Source: Anaeromyces robustus (Eukaryota > Neocallimastigomycota > Neocallimastigomycetes > Neocallimastigales > Neocallimastigaceae). Taken from it: a DNA stretch of 64,000 nt. A program made the position numbers and the translations under genes. This document shows positions 23,492 to 43,251 of this stretch, piece by piece. Under the pieces are notes generated by a model. That model was given only the letters and a program-made list of their open reading frames with translations, had not been told where the DNA came from and made no database searches. Where the stretch lies: NCBI GenBank assembly GCA_002104895.1, contig MCFG01000244.1, forward strand, positions 1 to 64,000, read 5' to 3'. Each line of letters opens with the position of its first letter. Position 1 is the first letter of the stretch.

Positions 23492-25636
23492 CTATAGAAT
23501 ATTTGGAATAAATGCCCAAACGGTACCTATTATAGCTATAATTGATGAAACAACTATAATTATATTATTAATTATAGTTTCTTTTGGACTTAATTTACCT
23601 TTATAGAGAACACTGTAACACATACATGGGAATATGACACAAATAATCATAGAAAATAATGAACCAAGAACACAAAGTACTTGATGGAATTCTGGGAATA
23701 CTATAGAAACAAATACTACAAGGAAAGAAATAAATGTTCTACCACTAAGTCTAATTATTTCTCTAATACTACTTGAACAACAATCAACTAAAGGAGCATA
23801 TATTTGTTCTACATTGGCATTTAATGGAATTAAATTAACACCATATTTTGTAATTGGATTGATTACCATTAACCAAATGGTTAAACGATTAACAAATCTA
23901 CTATAAACTGGAACTTCTGCAATATTTTGGGTAATTTCTGGTAAAGTTTTTTCACCAAACATAGCATAACCAGCACTTGCTACTAAAAGATAAAGTAAGA
24001 AAGTGAGTACATAACTAATATTGACAACATTATTATATCTTTTTGGTTCTCTCATATCATGATAAATTGTTGGGAAGACAGAGTGACCACTAAAACCAGC
24101 CATAATTATACCAATTGATAGTGGTACACGCATTAAATTAACTGGTAATAAGAAAGTTTCTGCTGGAGAAATTAATGAACCTGGACTGTCAACTTTAGTT
24201 AAACCATCATAGAAAAGTATAGTAGCTAAATTGGCAATAGCAAAAATACCAATAAGTGATCCCCAAGCTAAAGCACCTAAATGTTTTGGATAAGTTAATG
24301 GTGTAATGAAGAAGAAAGAGAGTACTTTTATAGCTGTACCATTAAGATCTGGGAAAAGAGCAACTAAAGAATCAGCAATTAAAATAATTAAAGAAACTGA
24401 ACAAGCAAATAATTCAAAACTAAAGAATAATGAAATAAAAACGTAACCCTTTTTACCAAAAGCAGCATATCCAATTTCAGAATAGTTGGTTAAATTGTTA
24501 ATTGCCATACATTTACCTAATATTTTAGCAGTATGCATTGTTAATGAAGCAAAGAAAACTAATAACAATACACCAACAAACCAGCCTGTTAAATAGAAAG
24601 CAAATGGGAAAGAAATTAAACCAATACCCATTAAAACATTAACAGAATTGAAACATGACTGAGTAAAAGTAGATTTCTTTTCTAAATCTTCTGGTTTAGG
24701 GATTAATAATGCATGTTCATCATTATTATCTTCTTCAGATAATTGAATTACTTCTGTACTTGGATCAGCCGTTTCAGGTTTAATTTCTGCAGTAGTAGTT
24801 TCATCTGCATCGTAATTTACAATTGATTCATAATTATAATCTAATGGTACACCTTCTTCATCAGCATAAAGTTCTGGATGCTTTTTTCTATTTTTAATTT
24901 TTTTTCTGTAAGCTTTTAAGCTAGGGGGAAGTTCACTATAAGTCATAGTCATTGCATCCATTTTTGATTTAAATGTCTTTTTATAAGATATTGCCCAATT
25001 ATCAATACTTGTACTGTAATTTTTATATAAAGAACTTTTTGTACTTCTACTTAATTCACTATTATCAACAGGTAAACTCATGTATCCTTCGTGTTGATGT
25101 TGATGTTGTAATTTTTTAATATTTATACGATTTGAACTACTATTAGTATTAAGATTAGTATTACTATCAAAACGAATAGCTTCTCTCTTTCCTTTAATTT
25201 GTAAACTAGCTTCTGATTCAGTTTCAGAGTCAGAAGAATCAGTTTCTTCTGAAGGAGGATATTCTTCAATATTATTTTCTTCTGATTTTAAGTCATCTAT
25301 TTCACTTTTATCTTCATTATTTTTTTCATTGTTATTGTTTGAAGCGGTACTAAAAGATGTATTTGAATCTTTACTTTTTTGAGTTTTTAAATTGCTGATT
25401 TTACGAGTTTTAAGATAATCCATTATTCTACTATTTCTATCAATACTCGAATTTGAAGGAGATGGTGTAGCATATGGTGATACTGCTCTTTTAATATTAT
25501 TAAAATATGCATCTAAATTACTATTAGCTTTACTGCTACTGGAACTGCCGGAGCTTTTTACAGAACCATTTGTGTCATTGTCATTTAGAATGTTATCTGT
25601 TTTAATTGTTTCTTTATTTTTTTTGATATAACTCAT
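23492..25636 (-). CDS. AVT1-like vacuolar amino-acid transporter (AAAP family)
   Basis: Member of the amino acid/auxin permease family (Avt1/SLC32-like), which exchanges protons for neutral amino acids, usually at the vacuolar membrane. 714 residues in one exon. Residues 1-320 form a hydrophilic, Ser/Asn/Glu-rich, probably cytosolic region with acidic clusters and no predicted fold. The transporter core runs from about 325 to the end and opens with the family signature STFTQSCFNSVNVLMGIG followed by FPFAFYLTGW. About 11 membrane segments can be counted. YAMFG and the PITKYG loop fit the family. The long N-terminal tail is typical of fungal Avt1, though longer than in yeast (602 residues in total there). 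The substrate cannot be told from sequence. It is isolated from its neighbours by several kb. Confidence 0.9.
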   Translation of the reverse strand: MSYIKKNKETIKTDNILNDNDTNGSVKSSGSSSSSKANSNLDAYFNNIKRAVSPYATPSPSNSSIDRNSRIMDYLKTRKISNLKTQKSKDSNTSFSTASNNNNEKNNEDKSEIDDLKSEENNIEEYPPSEETDSSDSETESEASLQIKGKREAIRFDSNTNLNTNSSSNRINIKKLQHQHQHEGYMSLPVDNSELSRSTKSSLYKNYSTSIDNWAISYKKTFKSKMDAMTMTYSELPPSLKAYRKKIKNRKKHPELYADEEGVPLDYNYESIVNYDADETTTAEIKPETADPSTEVIQLSEEDNNDEHALLIPKPEDLEKKSTFTQSCFNSVNVLMGIGLISFPFAFYLTGWFVGVLLLVFFASLTMHTAKILGKCMAINNLTNYSEIGYAAFGKKGYVFISLFFSFELFACSVSLIILIADSLVALFPDLNGTAIKVLSFFFITPLTYPKHLGALAWGSLIGIFAIANLATILFYDGLTKVDSPGSLISPAETFLLPVNLMRVPLSIGIIMAGFSGHSVFPTIYHDMREPKRYNNVVNISYVLTFLLYLLVASAGYAMFGEKTLPEITQNIAEVPVYSRFVNRLTIWLMVINPITKYGVNLIPLNANVEQIYAPLVDCCSSSIREIIRLSGRTFISFLVVFVSIVFPEFHQVLCVLGSLFSMIICVIFPCMCYSVLYKGKLSPKETIINNIIIVVSSIIAIIGTVWAFIPNIL

Positions 25637-27736
25637 TTTTTATTTTATTTTTATTATATATTTTTTTAAAAATAAACTAAAAATATTTTATTGTTACTAG
25701 TTAAAAGTTATTTAATACTTTTTAATTTCTAATAAATATTAATATCAGAATTTTGTGAATCAATAAAATATGTATCTATAAATAAATTTTAATGATATAA
25801 TTAAAATAAAATTTATTATTTGAATTATTATATACAAATAATTTATATATATTATATAATATAAATATAAATATATTATTAATTATTAATTATTTTTAAA
25901 ATATTAAATGGTAATAAGTTTTAATAATTAATGATATTAAAATTCGATAATAAACAATATATTAATTCTTTTCTTTTTTTTTTTTTTTTTAAAAAAATAA
26001 TAAAATAATATGATAATTGTTAATAAAAGATATTATTTTAAATAATTGAATATAATAACAACATAGTGTTTCTTTATTTTGATAATATATATATTTATGA
26101 TATATTTATAATTTAATTTTGTAATATTAATTATTATTATTGTTTAATTTTTAATTTTTTATTATTTTTATTTTTTTAACTTTTAATATTGATTATTCCG
26201 TTTATGTTATTATTTTATTATTATTATTTTTTATTATTTTTTATTGTTGTTTTTAATATATCCTAATAATAATTATATATTATATAAATATAAACATTTA
26301 GTTTATTATTTTTAATTATTCTTAATTTACAATTATTTATAATTAAAATAATTATTTATTGCTTACATTTTTATTTATTCATTATTATTTTTTCTAATTA
26401 TTGTCTTAATTTATTGCTTTTTTTTTTTTTCTTTTGTTATTTTATTTTAGTATAATAATCAGTAATCTAGTAATTTGAAAGCAATAAATATAAAATTGAT
26501 ATTCATTAATGAATATCAATTTTTTAAGACTATAATAATAAGTGAAATAAAATGATTTATAATAATTTTTTTTTTTTAATTTTTTTTTTTTAAAAAATTT
26601 GAAAAAAAAAACTTTTCTTTTATATAAAAATATTGTATTATATATAAATTTCAAACTTTTAATTATTTTTTAATTATTGTTTTTTATTTTTTTATTTTTA
26701 TTTTTTTTTATTTTTTTTATTTTAATTATTAAATATAAATAATTACAATTGTATTACCATTTAATATATATTAATATATATTAATAATATATACCTTATA
26801 TTTATTGAAATATATTGACTTACCTATTATTTCTACTTATTAATTTATTAATATATTTATTATTTATTTTTCAAAAAAAAAAAAATTTTTTATTAATATT
26901 GTTTAGAATTTCTTTTTAATTTATTATTATTATGCTTTACTATAATAAATAATAATTAGCTTTTTTATAAGTACTGTACTGTTTTTATATACAATATAAT
27001 AGTATAATTTATAATAATTTATATTAAAATAAAATATTTAATTTTTTAATACTTTCCAAGAAATAATAATAAAATATAATAAAATATTATGAATAATAAT
27101 AATAAAAACTTTTATATTATAATTAATTATATATCTAAAATATATATAATAAAATGTTTTAATATAAATTATTTAAATTATAAAATTACATACTTAATAA
27201 ATAAATAAATAATAAATATATAATTTTTTGCAAAAGAAAAAAAAAATTTAAAAGAAGTAAAAATCGAAAAGTTTTTTTTACTTATTTATATATAAAAAAG
27301 AGCTTTAAAAGTAAAAACTTTTTTTCCATTACTAAAATAAAATATAAAATATATTATAATACTATTATAATATATATAAATAATATATTTATCTATAAAA
27401 ATTTAATATATTTATCTGTAAAAATTTATATAATTTAAATATATTTCAAGTATATCAACATTATGAATACAAAGTTGAAATCTAATCAGTGATTACACCA
27501 TTTTAATAATTATTAATTAAAATTTATTATTTATATGATTATTCATTATTATTATTATCAAATATTATAATTATCTATTTGATTACTATTAACTAATTTA
27601 GAATTTTTAATTTATTTTTTTTAAAGATAAAAGTGTATAATATATTACAATATAATCTAATATATTAAAACTAATTTAATTTGAAATTTTTATATTAAAA
27701 AATTATTTTATTCATTTTATACCACCCACAGATTAA

Positions 27737-27767
<31 letters not shown>

Positions 27768-30040
27768 GGAAATAAGAAATTATTATTCGCTATATTATAA
27801 TATTCCTTTAATTAATTTGTTAATTTCTAATCAATATTTATAATACTTTTATTCAGCCTGATAATTAAACAATTTTTTTCTATCAAGTTTAATAAGATTA
27901 TGATGAAATTATATATTATTATTTATATTACTATAAAACAAATAAAAATGCCAATTAATTACAGTTAACGTTACATTAATAATAAATAAAATGGAACAAT
28001 ATAATATTTAATGTTTGGAAATTTAATCCTTTTTTTTTTTTTTTTAATTATCATTATTTATAATATTTATAAATGTAAAGTATTTTAATATTATTATATT
28101 TTACTTATTAAGATTTATTATCATTATTTATAATATTTATTTATGAATGTAAAGTATTTTAATATTATTATATTTTACTTATTAAGATTTATTATTATTG
28201 GAAGTTTGGCGGGGTATGTAGAATAAATAAAAAAAAAGAAAAAAGAAAAAAGAAAAGAAGAGTAATTATTGGATACATAATAATCGAACAATAATTTTAA
28301 AAAAGTGTATATTTATATTTTTACATATATTATATAAATAAAGATTATTTATTATTTAAAATGTATAACAGTTTTTTTTTTTTTTTTTTTTTGTTTTATA
28401 TTAATAATTTATATAGAAAAATAATTTATGTGATTAAATATAAAATTAAAAGAATATAAAAATAGTAAATTGATAATGAATTCCTTCTTTTTTTTTTTTT
28501 TTTTCTTTTGCTTGATAAATAATCTCTCATTCATAGAATTATATTTTTAGAATATCTTATTGTTACATTTTTTTAAAATAAAAATATCCAAAAAATAACA
28601 TATTCAATACTATATATTAATTTTAATATTTATATCATATATATATCAATATGATCATCTTTTTTATATATTTGGAATTATATGCTACAAGTAATTTTTT
28701 ATTTTTATAATAATTTTTTATAGCTATCTCATTTTTTTTATTATAATACACAATTATAATAATAAAATGCCAAACTTAATGTAATAAATAAAAAGGAATA
28801 AACTTAAATTCATACTCTATATTTATCCACATTATTTAGCATTGAGATATAATAAATTAAATTTAATTAAAAATTTACCAATAAATTGTATATGATAATA
28901 ATTAATATAATAATTATATATAAAAATTTATCTTCTTATATATAATATAACAATAAAATTAAAGGTAAAAAAAGTAAAATAGAAGAAAAAAAAAAGAGAA
29001 AAATGATTATATTGTAATTATTTTTTTTATTTAAAAATATACCAACAATTATATAAATATAAATAACATAAAGAAAAATTTTATATAAATATAAATAACA
29101 TAAAAAACTTTTTTATAGTTATAATATTTCTATAATAAAATAATCTAATACTTTTATATATTATTAAAAACTTTTTTTTAATACTTCAGTTACACTAATA
29201 AATAACATACACAAAAGATTGTTTTATTTAAATATATATAAAAAAATTTTATAGAAAGAAAAAAAATGTTTTAAAAAAAAGAAAATCATTTAATTACGGA
29301 TAAATAAAAATATATGAAAAATTAAATCAAACAATATATTAATAATATGTTAATAATACATTATATTTAAATTACTATCATATTATATGAATACAAATAA
29401 AATATATTATTAATTAAAATTCATTGAATTGATATTATTATTTATATAACTATAAATAATATTATTACCAATATATTTTTTATATTAAAATATAATGTAA
29501 TATATTGCTATTAAATAGAAACTATATAAATTTAATTAGGTTTCTGTATATTATAAAAAACCAAAAAAAAAAAAAAAAAGAAATAAAAATTAAAAAAAAC
29601 ATAAAAAATATACATTAAATAAAATAATACTAAATATTAAAATTTTTTTTAATCAAATTTAATTAAAGAATAATAATTAATAATAATTATATATAATGAT
29701 AATATTTTAATTTATACATTAATCAGTAAATTATAATCAATAGTAATTTTTATTGTTATCTTTTGATTTATTGTTATTATTAATTTTTTATATAAAATTT
29801 AACTTTAATTATATTAACTATTTTTATAGAGATAACCTATAACCTATAAATTAAAATTTTTAAAAAATGATATTAAACTAACCCTTTACTTTTTTTTTTA
29901 TAGTAGATCAGAAGTTGAAGAAATGGAAAAATCATTTTAATTATTTATTTATCATATGAATTATATATAATGTATCAAGTAAGGTTTAATTAAAACTCTT
30001 TTATATTTTCAAATAAGGTAAGGTTTAATTTATAATAAAG
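25637..30040. other. A/T desert between transporter and FKBP genes
   Basis: About 4.4 kb with no credible gene. The open stretch at 26442-26654 is Lys/Phe/Tyr low complexity. Contains a local duplication (28047-28190) and an imperfect palindrome near 27265-27330, both described separately. Confidence 0.6.
28047..28190 (+). repeat. Tandem duplication of about 70-75 bp
   Basis: The segment ATTATCATTATTTATAATAT ... ATTAAGATTT is present twice in direct succession, the second copy with a few inserted bases. No coding content. Confidence 0.75.
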
Positions 30041-30044
30041 TTAC

Positions 30045-30246
<202 letters not shown>

Positions 30247-30447
30247 ATAATATAATAATAATAATAAATAAATATAAAATATATTTATGTAAATGTAGAT
30301 GAATATATTTTTATTAATTTTATTATTTTATTTTATTTTTTTTTTTTTAAGTAATAAAAAAGAATTTGTAAAAATAAATTAAAAATAAATAATAAATTTA
30401 TTTAATATTTATAAAAATGATAATATAAAAGAAAATATAGGTTAAAT

Positions 30448-33400
30448 TTAGTTTCCAACAGTCATCATCTTAACTTCAAAAATCTAAATATATATATTAT
30501 ATATATTATATAAAGTCATATTTAGTAAAAAATATAAAATAAATAAATAAATAAATACATATATATATATATAAGAACATATTAAAAAAATTAATGTTAA
30601 TATATGATTAATATTTAATCATTATATTATCATTATAATAATAATAATAAAATAATTATACTATTAATTATGATTATTATAATTAAAATTAAAATTAAAA
30701 TTAAAAAAAACTTACAAGAGTTGAGTTTGGTGGAATATCTGGTGGAGCACCACGAGAACCATAAGCTAAGTTAGCTGGAATAGTTAAACGACGAACACCA
30801 CCAACATTCATTCCATTAACACCAAGATCCCATCCTTTAATAACTTCACCTCTACCAAGGTTAAACTTAAAGACAGCTCCATTAGTATTCTTATCAAAAA
30901 CTTTTCCGTTTTTAGCTAATTTACCAATGTAACGAACACCAACTCTCTTACCAGCCTTAGCTCTAGCACCAGTACCAACAGTAATATCTTCAATAACTAA
31001 TCCATTTGGAAGAGTCTTCTTTTTTGTAACTTTCTTTTCTTCTTTAACTGGTTCTGGTTTCTTTTCAGCCTTCTTTTCAGCCTTCTTTTCAGTTTTCTTT
31101 TCAGCTTTTTTTTCGGTCTTCTTTTCTACTTTCTTTTCTTCTTTCTTTTCTTCTTTAGCTGGAGCAGCAGCTTTCTTTTCTTTTTTAGTTATAGCTTTCT
31201 ATTATATATATATAAAATATGGATATTATTATTATTAATTAATTATTTATTTTTTATTTTATTTTATTATATTATTTTTTGATAAATTATTTAAAATGAA
31301 AAAAAAAAAAAAGAAAATAGAAAAAAGTATATTCATAATATGTTATAATTTTAATTTAAGTTATCATAATTAGGTGAAGAAATTATTGTAATTTTTGTTC
31401 ATTATTTGAAATATGGTTTTTTACATAATAATATAATCTTTTATTATATTTTATTTATATTATATATTTTTAATGAATTCATAATATGATATATATATTA
31501 AAAACTATTTAAAAAAATTTTTTTTTTTTTCCTTTTTCGTTTTCATTTTTGTTATTTCATATTATATAAAAAAATTCTTTTTATCTGTTTCTTATTATTT
31601 ATTATTAAAATAATTAAATTTTTCTTATTGTTTTTTAAAAAATTTAATTTTTGTTAACTATATTAGTATTTATATTATATTTCATTTTATCTCATAAAAG
31701 TTTCAAAATAGATCTTTGAATGTTAATAATTAATTATTTATAAATGGATCTTTGAATGCTAATAATTAATGTTAATAATTAATGATTTATAAATGGATCT
31801 TTGAATGCTAATAATTAATGATTTATAAATGGATCTTTGAATGTTAATAATTAATGTTAATAATTAATGATTTATAAATGAATATAAACTTGATATTACG
31901 TATCAATAAATATTGATTTTTCATTAGTGTATAATAACTATTTATTTTTCAATATTGATTTATAAAAAATAATATTGTTTACAATTTTGATAATATATGA
32001 TTCATTATTGGATTTATGTTTGATATAATATATCTATAAATATGAAAATTTCCCAGTATATAATAGTCATTCATTTTCTAATAATGATTTATAAAAATAA
32101 ATTTATTTTCTATTTTTATTATTTAAGCTTTACCTTGGCATCAGCCTTTAATTTTTTAAGTTCTATTTATAATAATATATATTAATTATAAAAATTTAAT
32201 ATATTTGTAATGATAATAATAATTAATTATATACATAAATAATTAAAATATGAACAATTTTTTTTTCATTATTAATATATATATTTTATATACCTTCTTC
32301 ATCAATTTCTTCTTCTTCTTCTTCTTCTTCTTCATCTTCTTCCTATATATATCAAAAAAAAAAATTTTTTTTTAATAAAACAATTATTATTAAAATTATT
32401 ATATTAATACACATTTTAAGGTAGTTTTTAATATCAATTTTAAAAATGAAAAAATGTGTACATACTTCATCTTCGTACATTTCATCATCTTCATCTTTAT
32501 TGTATTATTAATATTATTATTGTTAAAAATGTTTATCAATTTAATAAAGATATATTTATTATTAATCATTATATTGAATTTGAATTTGTATAATTATAGT
32601 AAATGAAATTTTTTATATTTTATTTTTTTTCATTTTAATAATTTATTTTTTATAATTACCCATTTCATCACTAATGAATATATAATAAAAAAAAAATTAT
32701 TTTATATTAATATAATATTTATATTTATATTTATTATTATTAATTATTAGTGATTTATAATATATATACATACTCTTCTTCACTATCGAAATCATCTTCA
32801 TCAATTTCGTACATACCACTTAAATAAATTGGACTATTATAAAAAAATTGATATATATAATATATTATTAATACATTCAATAAAATATAAAAAAATTAGA
32901 TGAATATATATATTTTCACGTATGAAATTTACCCTTTTCCAACACTGTGGAAAACAATTTCTTCTCCTGGGGAGAAAACAAGATTTAATGATTGTTGTTC
33001 ATTCTTATAAAAAAGTAAAAATAAGTATATATTACATTTAATGTGAATATTTAAAAATTAATTATTTAAAATTATTTAATTGTTATTTAAAAATTAATAA
33101 ATTTTAATATAATTAAAATAATTTTTTTAAAATTTAATAAATTTTAATATAATTAAAATAATTTTTTTAAAATTTAATAAATTTTAATATAATTAAAATA
33201 ATTTTTTTAAAATTTAATAATTTATGATAAAATAATTTTAGAATTATTAATAATTGTTAATAAATTTTAATTACTTGTCCAAAGTTAAGAGAACAAAGCA
33301 TGTAATCTTGTTCTTCAACACGAACAAAAAGACAGTGTCTTCCAAGAACTGGTTCTTGACCAAGACAAGCCTGAAATTTTATGAGATAATAATAATAATA

Positions 33401-33549
33401 ATAATAATAAAATATGTTAAACCAAATGTAAATATTATGAATTTCAATTGAATTTTATTTTTTATTTTTATTTAAGAATATAAAGTATTACTTACCATTG
33501 TAACCTTGAATGGGTATTCGACTTTTTGAGTGTAAGTCTTACCTGGCAT
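30448..33549 (-). CDS. Nucleolar FKBP-type prolyl isomerase / histone chaperone (Fpr3/Fpr4-like)
   Basis: Peptidyl-prolyl cis-trans isomerase of the Fpr3/Fpr4/FKBP39 type, nucleolar or chromatin-associated. Ten exons with GT-AG introns give 305 residues: 33549-33496, 33370-33275, 33003-32933, 32833-32774, 32670-32660, 32494-32466, 32342-32294, 32162-32134, 31198-30716, 30483-30448; every junction keeps phase. Order: N-terminal nucleoplasmin-like domain ([18 protein letters not shown] ... [18 protein letters not shown]), an Asp/Glu-rich tract, a Lys-rich tract of [11 protein letters not shown] repeats, then the FKBP domain (last ~108 residues) with [26 protein letters not shown] and [16 protein letters not shown] intact. 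Exon 5 is only 11 nt, and the acidic tract is spread over tiny exons. Divergent from the telomerase gene across 1.1 kb. Confidence 0.94.
31709..31878 (+). repeat. Minisatellite in FKBP intron 8 (36/49-bp alternating units)
   Basis: Four units starting GGATCTTTGAATG(T/C)TAATAA alternate in length (36, 49, 36, 49 bp). The long form has an extra GTTAATAATTAAT. The pattern implies an 85-bp dimer duplicated once. It lies in the 935-bp intron between FKBP exons 8 and 9, the longest intron of the gene. Confidence 0.8.
33101..33220 (+). repeat. 40-bp tandem repeat, three perfect copies, FKBP intron 2
   Basis: 33101-33140, 33141-33180 and 33181-33220 are identical 40-bp units (starting ATTTTAATATAATTAAAATA), with partial units on both sides. 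All lie within the 271-bp intron 2. Confidence 0.85.
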
Positions 33550-34282
33550 AATTTTTAAACCTAATATATTAAAATATAATTATATATATAATAATTATTA
33601 ATTTTGAAATGATTTGAAATAATTTTTAATAGATTAATTATATTAAAAAAATAAAAAATATAAAAAAAAACTAATATAAAGGTATATATTTGTATATTTG
33701 TATTTATTTTCTTTTTGTTATTATTATTTTTTTTATTTTATTATATTTATATAATAATGGACATCATATATTACCCCAGAACATTTTGAATTAAAAGTAA
33801 TTTATAACTCAATAATAAATACTTGTATATATGAATTTATTCTGATTTTTTAAAGATTAAAAAAAAATTTTTTTTTTCATTTAAAATATTATTAGAAAGT
33901 TTAAAATCAAATTTAGACCAATCATTGTTTAGTATATAATTCACTATTATCTATTTATACAAAAAAAATTAAAGTTTTACTACTTCAAGATTAATGATTT
34001 AATGAAAAAAAAAAGTTTTATAAAGTTATATATTTATATATATATATATATATATTTTTTTCTTTTTTTTTTTTTTTTTTTTTTCTTTAATTAATATCAC
34101 TATAGTAATTTTGAGAATATAATAAAAAAAATTGTCAGGGAATATATAATTTGTTGATTTATATATTAAAGAGTTGATTTATATATTAAAGGAAAATCAT
34201 ATTTTGATTTTTTTAAATAAAATAAGTATATAAATACTATATAAATAAATAAATAAATAAATAAATTAATATAAAATAAATA

Positions 34283-34330
<48 letters not shown>

Positions 34331-34685
34331 ATATAAAATAAATAATTAAATAAATAAATAAATTAATATAAAATAAATAATTAAATAAATTAGCTATAAA
34401 TATATATATTAATATATTAAGTATAGTTCATTTATTTGTAATATATTAATATATTAATTATATACATTTTTTAAAACATAAATTTATTAATAAATTGTTT
34501 TTATTTTGAGCAGTTTTTCGTTTTTCTTTATAATTGTATACATCTTTCTTTCAAAATTAAAATTAAAATAAAATATAATTATTATATATTTTTATATAAA
34601 TATTATATATATAATATGAATGTCTTGATTATTTCTTTATATAGATATATATGTAATTAAATTTTTTTTTTTTTTATAAACAAAT
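33550..34685. promoter_or_regulatory. Divergent intergenic region FKBP / telomerase
   Basis: The only space for promoters of both genes. It contains T-runs, a repeated TTGATTTATATATTAAAG (near 34155 and 34173) and an interrupted AAAT array at 34243-34390. No specific factor site can be supported. Confidence 0.45.
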
Positions 34686-41398
<6,713 letters not shown>

Positions 41399-41701
41399 TA
41401 AAATTTTGTAAAAAAACATTTGATATTTTAAATATTGAAATATTTTATTATTATTAATTTATTTATTTATTTGATTATTATTATTATTATTATTATAATT
41501 ATTTTTTAATTATTTTTTATTTTTATATTTTTTTTTTATTATTTTTATATTATTTTTCATTTTAATATATTTTATTTACAAGAAATGGATATAATATTTA
41601 TATATTTATTTTAAAAAATAATATTTTTTTGTATTAAGGTTTAGATTTTAGTAATTAGTTATTATTATTATTAATCTTTTGATATTTATATGATTTATAT
41701 T
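41399..41701. other. Convergent 3' region between TERT and SGT1
   Basis: About 300 bp of A/T-rich DNA where the two convergent genes end. It must hold both terminators. No discrete signal was recognised. Confidence 0.5.
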
Positions 41702-43251
41702 TTATTCATTGTAAGGTTTAGCAACCATACCTTCTGGTGGTTTGCATTCAACCTTACCTTTTTTAACTTCATCCCAATTTGTACTTAAACATGTACCATT
41801 ACTTTCAATATAACTTTTCATCATAGCTCTTTTAGTTTCATCACTAGCATCACGATAAATTTGTTGGAATAAGTTATTTAATGCAGCATCACCTTCTGGT
41901 TTTTCATCTTCAATAGATTTTTCTAATTCGTCCCAATTGTATCTCTAATATTAATTAATATTAAATAATTTATTTTTGATATTTTATTTTAATTTTTATT
42001 TTATTATTTATTTTTTTTTTTAGTTCCCATATATTAATTAATATATTTAGTAATATATAAATAAATATTTTTATAATATTAATAAAAAAATAATGAATAA
42101 ATATGTTAATAGAAAATTAAATATCATTTAAATTTTATAAATTCTATATAAAAAAGAAATTATATCAATATTTTTATTATATTTATATTAACCTTTTTTG
42201 AAGAAGATGGGTAAGATGGTTTATCAGCATCATTAACTGAAGTAACTTGTGGAAGACTGTTATCATCTTCTCCTTCTAATACTGACCATTTAATTCCTGT
42301 AACTTTTTTCTTTAATTTAATTTCAATTTTTGTACTTAAAACACTGTATTTACTTTCACTTGGTATAATTTCATGAGCTAATGGATCTAAATCAAAACAG
42401 AAATCAGAACCAGATGGAAGTTTTATAGTAAGTGAAAGAACTCTTTCTTCTAAATCAATCGTTACCGTTTCTGGTTTGACTTTTTTAATAAATACTGAAA
42501 TTGTAACATAATTTTCATTTTGGAACCATTCATGACGAACTCTTTGTGGTAGTTGTTGTGACTGTTGTGGATGTTCTGTTGTAGCTGATTGTTGTTCAGT
42601 AGCTTTTGTAGCATTAACTTCTTGTTGTGGTTGTAAAGTATTTGATTCATCATTTTTAAATAATGATGGATTTTGTTTTTCTTTTTCAGCAATCTTTTTT
42701 TGCCATTTCTATATAATTAATATATATTTATACAATTATTGAATTTTAATGAAATTCATTTATTTTAGGAAAAAAACAAAAAACAAAAAACATTAAATCA
42801 TTTTATAATTATTAACATTTTTATTTATTTATATTATTTATATATGTTATAAAATCGTTATCATATCACTATCATTATCATTATCATTTTATTTTATTTT
42901 TTTTCCTACCTTTAAAATATTATCATTTGGAATTAATGAATTTGCTACTTCAAAATCACTTTTAGCTTCAGAAAACAATTCACTTTCAAATTCAGAAATA
43001 CCTTTTCTTAAATATGCTTTGGAAGCAATTTTTTGATTTCCTTGTGAAATTTTTATAGCCATATCAGCATCATTAATAGATTCTTTAAACTTATTAACTT
43101 TTTGGTATGCAATACATCTTTTTAAATAATATTCTGGTTGCGAGCAATCTTTTTCAATTGCTTTAGTGTAAAGTTCTAAAGCTTGGTCATACTCTTCATC
43201 AATAAAGGCTGAATTAGCTTCATTGAATAAATCTGCTGCACTTTGTAACAT
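41702..43251 (-). CDS. SGT1: SGT1 co-chaperone (TPR-CS-SGS)
   Basis: HSP90 adaptor needed for kinetochore assembly and SCF ubiquitin ligase function in fungi. Three exons (43251-42910, 42708-42193, 41944-41702) give 366 residues with phase 0 junctions. Residues 1-114 hold three TPR helices-pairs ([57 protein letters not shown]). A Gln/Pro-rich spacer follows. The CS (p23-like) domain is at about 172-255 ([20 protein letters not shown] ... [16 protein letters not shown]). The C-terminal SGS domain ([18 protein letters not shown] ... [11 protein letters not shown]) ends at MVAKPYNE. All three parts of the family are present. Intron 2 has an atypical GTTAAT donor. Divergently arranged with the J-protein gene, 1.8 kb away. 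Confidence 0.95.
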
